Assembly (NCBI RefSeq): GCF_014697575.1
Contig: NZ_JACJSC010000002.1
Span: 124,001-188,000, forward strand
From: Planktothrix sp. FACHB-1365
GTDB lineage: Bacteria; Cyanobacteriota; Cyanobacteriia; Cyanobacteriales; Microcoleaceae
Length of the DNA stretch: 64,000 bases
Reading direction: 5' to 3'
The notes beneath the pieces were generated by a model, which saw nothing but the letters and a program-made list of their open reading frames with translations, had not been told where the DNA came from and made no database searches. How positions within the stretch are numbered: position 1 is the first letter of the stretch; each line of letters begins with the position of its first letter. Positions 63,189 through 64,000 of the stretch are shown piece after piece. Position numbers and translations under genes: made by a program.

Positions 63189-64000
63189 ATGCGACGCCGA
63201 ACTTTCTTTTTTTCGTTTTATGGGACATTGTTACTTTCCTTTACATCTGCTCTGGGGATCAACAAACCCAATTCAGTTTTAGCTATTCCTACCCCCCAGG
63301 AAGCGATGAAACTTTATGAACAAGCGAATCAATATATTGATCAAGGAAACTTCAGCCAAGCTTTAACAACATTAAAACAAGCATTAAGTCAGTTTCAAGC
63401 ATTAGGAGATCAACTCAGTGAAGCCGGAATATTAAATGATATTGGATTAGTCTATCGTAATCAAGGTCAGTATGAAACTGCCTTAGAGTATGGGGAAAAA
63501 GCCTTAAAAATTCGTCAAAATTTAAACGATCAATCTGGGAGTGCTCAAAGTCTTACTAATATTGCTCAAATTTATAGTGTACAAGGGAACTATCCCCAAG
63601 CCATAGAATTTTTTGAAACCGCTTTAAAGATTGTGGAAAACTTAGGTGAAACCCAATCCCAAGGTTATATTTTAAATAATTTAGGGGGAGTTTACCAAAG
63701 TTTAGGACAATATCAAAAAGCTCACTCTTCTTTTGAAAAATCCTTATCTATTTTTCAGCAATTAAAGCAACCTTGGGAAGAAGCTATTCTATTAAATAAT
63801 ATCGCATCTAATTATGTTTATCAGCGTCAATATGAGCCAGCAAAACCAATGTTTGAAAAAGCCTTAGCCATCTCTCAAAAACTTGGAGATCAGCAAGGAA
63901 TAGCTCAAAATTTAGTTAATTTAGCTGCCGTTTATGACCGTTTAGAACAATATCCGAAAGCCTTAGAATTCTATCAACAAGGGTTAGAGTTAGCAACCCA
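63189..64000 (+). CDS. TPR-repeat secreted protein, 3' end outside the window (possibly TPR-CHAT)
   Basis: At least 270 residues, running past the window edge. From ATG 63189 a signal peptide (RRRTFFFSFYGTLLLSFTSA) is followed by consecutive TPR units of about 40 residues (ALTTLKQALSQFQALGDQ, GLVYRNQGQYETALEYGEKA, IAQIYSVQGNYPQAIEFFET, GVYQSLGQYQKAHSSFEKSL, NYVYQRQYEPAKPMFEKALA). Such signal-peptide TPR proteins next to DUF928/CHASE2 genes usually end in a CHAT domain, but that part is not in view. It shares a 51-bp divergent promoter region with the sigma-like gene. Confidence 0.88.
   Translation, partial: MRRRTFFFSFYGTLLLSFTSALGINKPNSVLAIPTPQEAMKLYEQANQYIDQGNFSQALTTLKQALSQFQALGDQLSEAGILNDIGLVYRNQGQYETALEYGEKALKIRQNLNDQSGSAQSLTNIAQIYSVQGNYPQAIEFFETALKIVENLGETQSQGYILNNLGGVYQSLGQYQKAHSSFEKSLSIFQQLKQPWEEAILLNNIASNYVYQRQYEPAKPMFEKALAISQKLGDQQGIAQNLVNLAAVYDRLEQYPKALEFYQQGLELAT

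Overview
The window looks like chromosomal DNA of a filamentous, non-heterocystous cyanobacterium, probably an Oscillatoriales member of the Planktothrix/Microcoleus kind (inference). Support comes from psbZ, a SigC-type group 2 sigma factor, a DesC-type desaturase, Ycf46, the DUF1816, DUF928, DUF1822, DUF2808 and DUF3685 families, a PEP-CTERM protein, frequent GCGATCGC (HIP1) octamers, and AT-rich DNA full of short palindromic and heptameric repeats. Genes lie on both strands in short operons.

Layout. 1-6.1 kb: the end of a QueD-like gene, a STAND (NB-ARC) ATPase divergent from a small secreted Ca-motif protein, two decayed toxin-antitoxin modules facing a 28-bp palindrome, Uma2, DnaJ and a lipoprotein nuclease. 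6.2-20.1 kb: housekeeping and envelope genes (SIMPL, carA, STAS, mini-RNase III, an RlmB-type methyltransferase with a 20-copy nonapeptide tail, PEP-CTERM, peptidoglycan-binding, Fur, SigC, psbZ-ribH, tRNA-Gly). 20.2-23.7 kb: an accessory stretch behind the tRNA with an orphan HicB and a tandem pair of unknown paralogues. 23.7-27.6 kb: a zinc-ribbon membrane protein overlapping a ProA-like gene that lacks the catalytic Cys, desC, and a PLP enzyme. 27.6-31.1 kb: 84-bp tandem repeats, membrane/SH3 proteins, Ycf46 and a large inverted repeat. 31.1-34.5 kb: the rpmH-rnpA-PH-yidC-khpB-yceD cluster on the minus strand. 35.4-38.3 kb: pntAA-pntAB-pntB. 38.4-46.0 kb: a TetR/DUF3685 pair divergent from a DevBCA-type exporter whose devA is split from devBC by antisense genes. 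46-50 kb: 5'-nucleotidase, DUF4926, GH100 invertase. 49.9-57.9 kb: three tandem AAA-like/WD40 genes, the third decayed. 58-64 kb: DUF928, CHAT-CHASE2, DUF1822 and a sigma-like protein in one minus-strand run, divergent from a TPR protein that leaves the window.

How it fits together. The 31-34.5 kb block serves RNA processing, ribosome assembly and membrane insertion. The pnt genes couple NAD(H)/NADP(H) exchange to proton movement. The TetR gene, a 15-bp palindrome and the exporter form a plausible regulated efflux unit. The last 14 kb is dominated by signal-transduction architectures (membrane AAA/14-WD40 proteins; CHAT protease-like plus CHASE2 sensor; TPR; sigma-like factor). This block and the unknown paralogue pair at 20.6-22.9 kb are the best candidates for an undescribed system. 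All functional statements rest on reading translated sequence and remembered family features; no database search was made.
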